Below, in pieces: positions 63,666 through 64,000 of a stretch of DNA of 64,000 nt. The stretch spans positions 142,302,961 through 142,366,960 of the forward strand of contig OZ038382.1 in the NCBI GenBank assembly GCA_964036045.1. The letters are read 5' to 3'. Source of the DNA: Eutreptiella sp. 'Long Island Sound 2002' (taxonomy: Eukaryota; Euglenozoa; Euglenophyceae; Eutreptiales; Eutreptiaceae). Below the pieces are notes generated by a model. The model was given only the letters and a program-made list of their open reading frames with translations. It ran no database searches and was not told the DNA's origin. Every line of letters begins with the position of its first letter. Position 1 is the first letter of the stretch. The translations under genes were made by a program, and so were the position numbers.

Positions 63666-64000
63666 ATGGATGATTGCCTTGCCATTAGCTCCGGCGACGA
63701 TGCCCCGCCAGCAAAGCGACCTCGGAAAACGGCATCGGGTGGCAAGGATGCCCCTCCCGCCAAGCGACCTCGGAACACGGTATCGAATCACAAAACCGCC
63801 AAGATCAACCCTCGAACTTCGTCAAAAGCTCTCAAGAATGGAAAAAAGAAACGGAAACGCAAACTGGACCGCTTCACGAACACTGCAGATGATGCTCTAG
63901 AACTTGACGGTAGCAGCAGCGATGAAGTGGAGGAAGTGGAAGTTTCGGACCCCACGAGTAAGCCAAGCGATGAAGTGAAGGAAGTGGCTCCGGATACCAA
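63666..64000 (+). CDS. N-terminal part of a lysine-rich, nuclear-like protein (runs off the window)
   Basis: Open from ATG 63666 to the window end (111 codons, no stop). It starts MDDCLAISSGDDAPPAKRPR; the motif DAPPAKRPR with the following KT/NT is tandemly repeated twice (14-residue period). A strongly basic NGKKKRKRKL looks like a nuclear localisation signal, and the segment ends acidic (SSSDEVEEVEVSD). Together these suggest the disordered N-terminus of a nuclear or transposon-encoded protein. No domain is reached within the window. Confidence 0.55.
   Translation, partial: MDDCLAISSGDDAPPAKRPRKTASGGKDAPPAKRPRNTVSNHKTAKINPRTSSKALKNGKKKRKRKLDRFTNTADDALELDGSSSDEVEEVEVSDPTSKPSDEVKEVAPDT

Overview
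The window is nuclear DNA from a repeat-rich eukaryote. Nearly everything recognisable is transposon-derived. There is no bacterial gene organisation, no rRNA gene, no CRISPR array, and no housekeeping gene I can name. The best lineage clue is indirect. Two unrelated LTR elements share a primer-binding site, TGGTAGCAGAG, which pairs with an initiator tRNA-Met whose 5' end reads AGCAGAG. From memory, land plants use AUCAGAG, so a land plant is disfavoured. A protist or alga is my best guess, but I cannot name it. Introns inside one transposon are GT-AG and 67-73 nt long.

Layout. 1-862: flank with a fold-back repeat. 863-12743 (minus): Ty3/gypsy chromovirus, element 1, truncated at both ends, with a very long LTR, Gag, an in-frame UAG, then protease, a degenerate Dam-like domain, RT-RNase H, and a DD35E integrase with a chromodomain. 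12744-~17055 (minus): GC-rich, 5'-truncated LINE (endonuclease tail, RT, RNase H) with three nonsense codons in one otherwise continuous reading frame. ~17056-21589: no gene seen. 21590-23260 (minus): repeat block A, carrying a tRNA-like pol III box pair. 23434-26120 (plus): solo LTR of the element 1 family. 26525-30030: DNA transposon with terminal inverted repeats, many TTTGAATCA motifs and a decayed transposase-like gene. 31568-37962: 6.4-kb DNA element with 30-bp terminal repeats and a TAT target duplication, inserted into repeat block B (31190-31567 plus 37966-39390). 41560-52532 (plus): complete chromovirus, element 3, whose two 533-bp LTRs differ at one position, flanked by a GCGGA duplication. 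52871-54837: broken coiled-coil and Cys-rich gene. 55637-60056 (minus): DIRS-type tyrosine-recombinase retrotransposon with inverted ends and an internal complementary region. 63666 to the end: start of a lysine-rich, nuclear-looking gene.

The most unusual objects are three. (1) The 31.6-38.0 kb element has two minus-strand genes, one with at least four introns and a possible ParB-like domain. It also carries ten copies of a GC-rich palindrome built on GCGCGAGGCCTCGCGC, in introns and intergenic DNA but never in exons. (2) In both chromoviruses the Gag reading frame starts inside the LTR and runs through the primer-binding site, which is translated as Gly-Ser-Arg-Gly. A solo LTR keeps this frame despite a 6-nt indel. 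(3) Both chromoviruses separate Gag from Pol by a single in-frame UAG with a potential stem-loop, and both have a Dam-methylase-like domain between protease and RT. It keeps an Asn-Pro-Pro motif in element 3 and has lost it in element 1.
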